Origin: Streptomyces sp. DH41
Lineage (GTDB): Bacteria; Actinomycetota; Actinomycetes; Streptomycetales; Streptomycetaceae
Direction: 5' to 3'
Length of the DNA stretch: 64,000 nucleotides
Assembly: GCF_029813785.1 (NCBI RefSeq)
Contig: NZ_JARVKY010000002.1
Coordinates: 124,001-188,000, forward strand
A model generated the notes under the pieces. The model ran no database searches. It was given only the letters and a program-made list of their open reading frames with translations, and was not told the DNA's origin. The number at the start of each line of letters is the position of its first letter. The first letter of the stretch is position 1. The translations under genes were made by a program, and so were the position numbers. Positions 62,368 to 64,000 of the stretch are shown here, piece by piece.

Positions 62368-62883
62368 ATGACAAGCGAGCTGCTCGACCAGGCCCTCGTC
62401 GAGGAGGCCACGAAGAAGTCCGGCCTCATCTGGGTCCGGGGGCCGGGGCTGCCCGCCCGTGCGCTGTGGCACGTCTGGCACGAGGGCGCGGCCTGTGTCA
62501 TCGGCGACGGTCCCGGCGAGCAGCCGCTGCCGGGGCTGGCCGACGGGGCCGCGGCCGAGGTGACGGTGCGCAGCAAGGACAAGGGGGGCCGGCTGGTCTC
62601 CTGGACCGCCCGGGTGGTGGAGCTGCCGTCCGGCTCGGAGGCCTGGCAGGCCGCGGTCGCCGATCTCAAGGGCAAGCGCCTGAACGCCCCGGACGGCGAG
62701 GCGATGACGGACCGCTGGGCCCGTGAGTGCCGGGTGCTGCGCCTGGAGCCGACGGGGGCGACGGCGCCGCTGCCCGACGGTTCGCTGGCCGAGGCACCGC
62801 TGCCGAGCCCGGCGACGACGCGCGAACCGGCCCCGGCGGGGCTGCCGCGCCTGCTGCTGAAGCGCCGGAAGAGGCGCCGGTAG
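62368..62883 (+). CDS. Conserved hypothetical protein (171 aa)
   Basis: It is a soluble protein with GLIWVRGPGLPARALWHVWH, CVIGDGPGEQPLPGL and a central TVRSKDKGGRLVSWTARVVE, suggesting a split-barrel (FMN-binding-like) fold; this is only a pattern impression. The end is basic (LLLKRRKRRR). TAGGCT at 62356-62361 is 6 nt before the ATG and no ribosome site is present, so it is probably leaderless. It converges on the lipoprotein gene. Confidence 0.7.
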   Translation: MTSELLDQALVEEATKKSGLIWVRGPGLPARALWHVWHEGAACVIGDGPGEQPLPGLADGAAAEVTVRSKDKGGRLVSWTARVVELPSGSEAWQAAVADLKGKRLNAPDGEAMTDRWARECRVLRLEPTGATAPLPDGSLAEAPLPSPATTREPAPAGLPRLLLKRRKRRR

Positions 62884-62889
62884 CGCCTT

Positions 62890-63627
62890 CTAGGACGTCG
62901 GCAGCTGCTTGCCGTAGTCCAGGGTGTCGTCCTTCGCCGGCTCCCTGAGCGCGAAGTCCTTGTTCCAGTCCGAGAAGCTGAGCGTGCCCCCGCTGCCCGC
63001 CCGCACCAGTCGCAGCGGGTACGGCGTGCCCTCCAGGGAGACGTCCAGCGAGCCGCCGGAGCCCTCCCCGCCGGTGATCCGGACGGTGCGCACGCCCGCC
63101 TGCTCGTGGCGGCCGTCCGTCTCCACCTCGCCGTGCAGGCTCAGCACGCCGCCGAGGAGGTCGTCCTTGTCCGTGAAGCCGCTGAACTTCTTGTACACGG
63201 GGTCGCTCTGCGGCACCTTGACGTACTTGCCGGCCAGCTTCTCGGCAGCCGCCGCGTCACCGCCGTCGTGGCTCCAGAACCCGGCGTCGGCCTTGAGGAA
63301 GAGATGCTCGCCGACGCGCAGCAGCCCGAACGTCGTCCCCTCGGCGGCGACCGAACCGGTGCCTCCGTCGGGCTTCAGCCGCATGTCGAGGGTGTAGGTG
63401 CTCCCGCCGGCGGCCACGGTCCCGTGCAGCCGTACCGCCCGGGCGGACTCGGCGACCGCGCGGGTCTTGGCGTGGATCTTGTCGGCCGGGAGCTTCCCGA
63501 CGCCGTTGGTGCCCGCGTCGGGGTCCTCACCACTGCATCCCGTCAGCCCCGCTCCCGTCACCGCCAAGGCGCACACCGCGCCCATCAGAGCGGCCCTGCG
63601 GATTCGGCGCCGGGGAGTCACAGACAC
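62890..63627 (-). CDS. Lipoprotein, LppX/LprAFG-like
   Basis: The 245-aa product has a basic start, signal helix ALMGAVCALAVTGAGLTGC (lipobox LTGC near residue 30) and a beta-rich domain with ARAVRLHGTVAAGGSTYTLD, SVAAEGTTFGLLRVGEHLFL and DKDDLLGGVLSL. This is the pattern of LppX/LprG-like lipid- or cell-envelope-associated lipoproteins. Two adjacent GTGs (63627, 63621) could start it. The stop is 6 nt from the stop of the converging gene. Confidence 0.8.
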   Translation of the reverse strand: MSVTPRRRIRRAALMGAVCALAVTGAGLTGCSGEDPDAGTNGVGKLPADKIHAKTRAVAESARAVRLHGTVAAGGSTYTLDMRLKPDGGTGSVAAEGTTFGLLRVGEHLFLKADAGFWSHDGGDAAAAEKLAGKYVKVPQSDPVYKKFSGFTDKDDLLGGVLSLHGEVETDGRHEQAGVRTVRITGGEGSGGSLDVSLEGTPYPLRLVRAGSGGTLSFSDWNKDFALREPAKDDTLDYGKQLPTS

Positions 63628-63911
63628 AGGTGGGACTGCCTTTCTGACAGGGACTGACAGTGGCTGCCAGGGAGTTGGCACGCAGCTGACAAGGAGCCGA
63701 CGAGGGGCCGGCGGCGGTCCAAGCGGCGTACCGCAGCGTACCGGGGCCCTGAACGGCGAACGGAGCCAGTCCGTCCGGACCGCCCACCAGGGCGGAGCTC
63801 TTCGGGACGGGCTAGCCTGAAGCCCGTCCGAGCGGGCAATTCGGAAAAGAGACACCGTACGAATCAGTTCTCACGCAGTCCGACGCACGCATACGAAAAG
63901 GAGCCGCGGCC

Positions 63912-64000
63912 ATGGCAGCGGGCGCCCCCCGGATCTTCGTCTCCCACCTCTCCGGCATCGCCGTCTTCGACCCGACCGGCGACCAGGTGGGACGGGTACG
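63912..64000 (+). CDS. MgtE-like / CBS-PRC magnesium transporter-type protein (5' part only)
   Basis: ATG 63912 follows AAAAGGAG. The 29 visible residues begin MAAGAPRIFVSHLSGIAVFD and continue PTGDQVGRV, a PRC-barrel-like start seen in actinobacterial MgtE-N/CBS proteins. The window ends here, so the assignment rests on the N-terminus only. Confidence 0.55.
   Translation, partial: MAAGAPRIFVSHLSGIAVFDPTGDQVGRV

Overview
The window is very GC-rich (about 70% or more) and its genes use GTG starts and third-position G/C. It carries a wblC/whiB7 gene with an AT-hook, mycoredoxin, AdnAB helicase-nucleases, an SlpD/E-type lipoprotein peptidase pair and sigma-R type promoters. All of this points to a Streptomyces chromosome core region. 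From memory, gene order is largely collinear (reversed) with the S. coelicolor SCO5204 (UPF0182) to SCO5150s interval. It also matches the Mycobacterium tuberculosis Rv3193c-Rv3211 block: UPF0182, PDZ protease, DUF2342, ThiF-like, ABC1, whiB7, uvrD2, mrx1, nudC, adnB, adnA, ATL, moeZ, DUF3152, TetR, DUF3107, ferritin-like, rhlE. No CRISPR array, insertion sequence, integrase or prophage was seen.

Layout. 1-1,024: a SEL1/TPR-type protein (cut by the window edge) and an initiator tRNA with its terminator. 1.1-10.2 kb: large UPF0182 membrane protein, a PPA1309-type protein, a PDZ/Lon-like protease, a small membrane protein, MoaE, an SDR epimerase, and a DUF2342 zincin translationally coupled to a NUDIX hydrolase. 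10.2-14.3 kb: two AIM24 proteins and a TerD-AIM24 fusion, then a YgjP-type metallopeptidase. 14.6-17.2 kb: a ThiF/cyclodehydratase-like protein overlapping an ABC1/UbiB kinase. 17.3-18.7 kb: wblC, an ATGA-coupled 107-aa protein, and a roughly 600-nt wblC leader with an upstream ORF and an intrinsic attenuator. 18.7-31.8 kb: genome-maintenance and redox genes (uvrD2, mrx1, nudC, M20 dipeptidase, adnB, adnA, ATL).

31.9-38.2 kb: a large flippase/pseudokinase membrane protein and two tandem lipoprotein S33 peptidases. 38.3-44.4 kb: moeZ, then a four-gene unit (spherulin-4-like protein, NAD-epimerase, polytopic membrane protein, PelF/DUF3492 glycosyltransferase) resembling a reduced Pel/galactosaminogalactan exopolysaccharide locus. 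44.6-50.4 kb: DUF3152 zincin, alpha/beta hydrolase, small acidic protein, TetR regulator, DUF3107, small membrane protein, ferritin-like protein. 50.8-54.6 kb: RhlE-type DEAD-box helicase with a long repetitive basic tail (apparent CTG start) and a hydrolase. 54.7-64 kb: NYN nuclease, a 50-aa protein behind a sigma-R type promoter, MarC, PHP phosphoesterase, DUF6758-like protein, a frameshifted MFS transporter, SUFU-like protein, CorA with a structured leader, two small proteins and the start of an MgtE-like Mg transporter gene.

The most notable systems are the uORF-attenuator arrangement controlling wblC, the Pel/GAG-like four-gene cluster whose spherulin-4 protein appears to lack its catalytic acids, a ThiF-like/ABC1-kinase pair next to wblC, and a membrane pseudokinase-flippase fusion.
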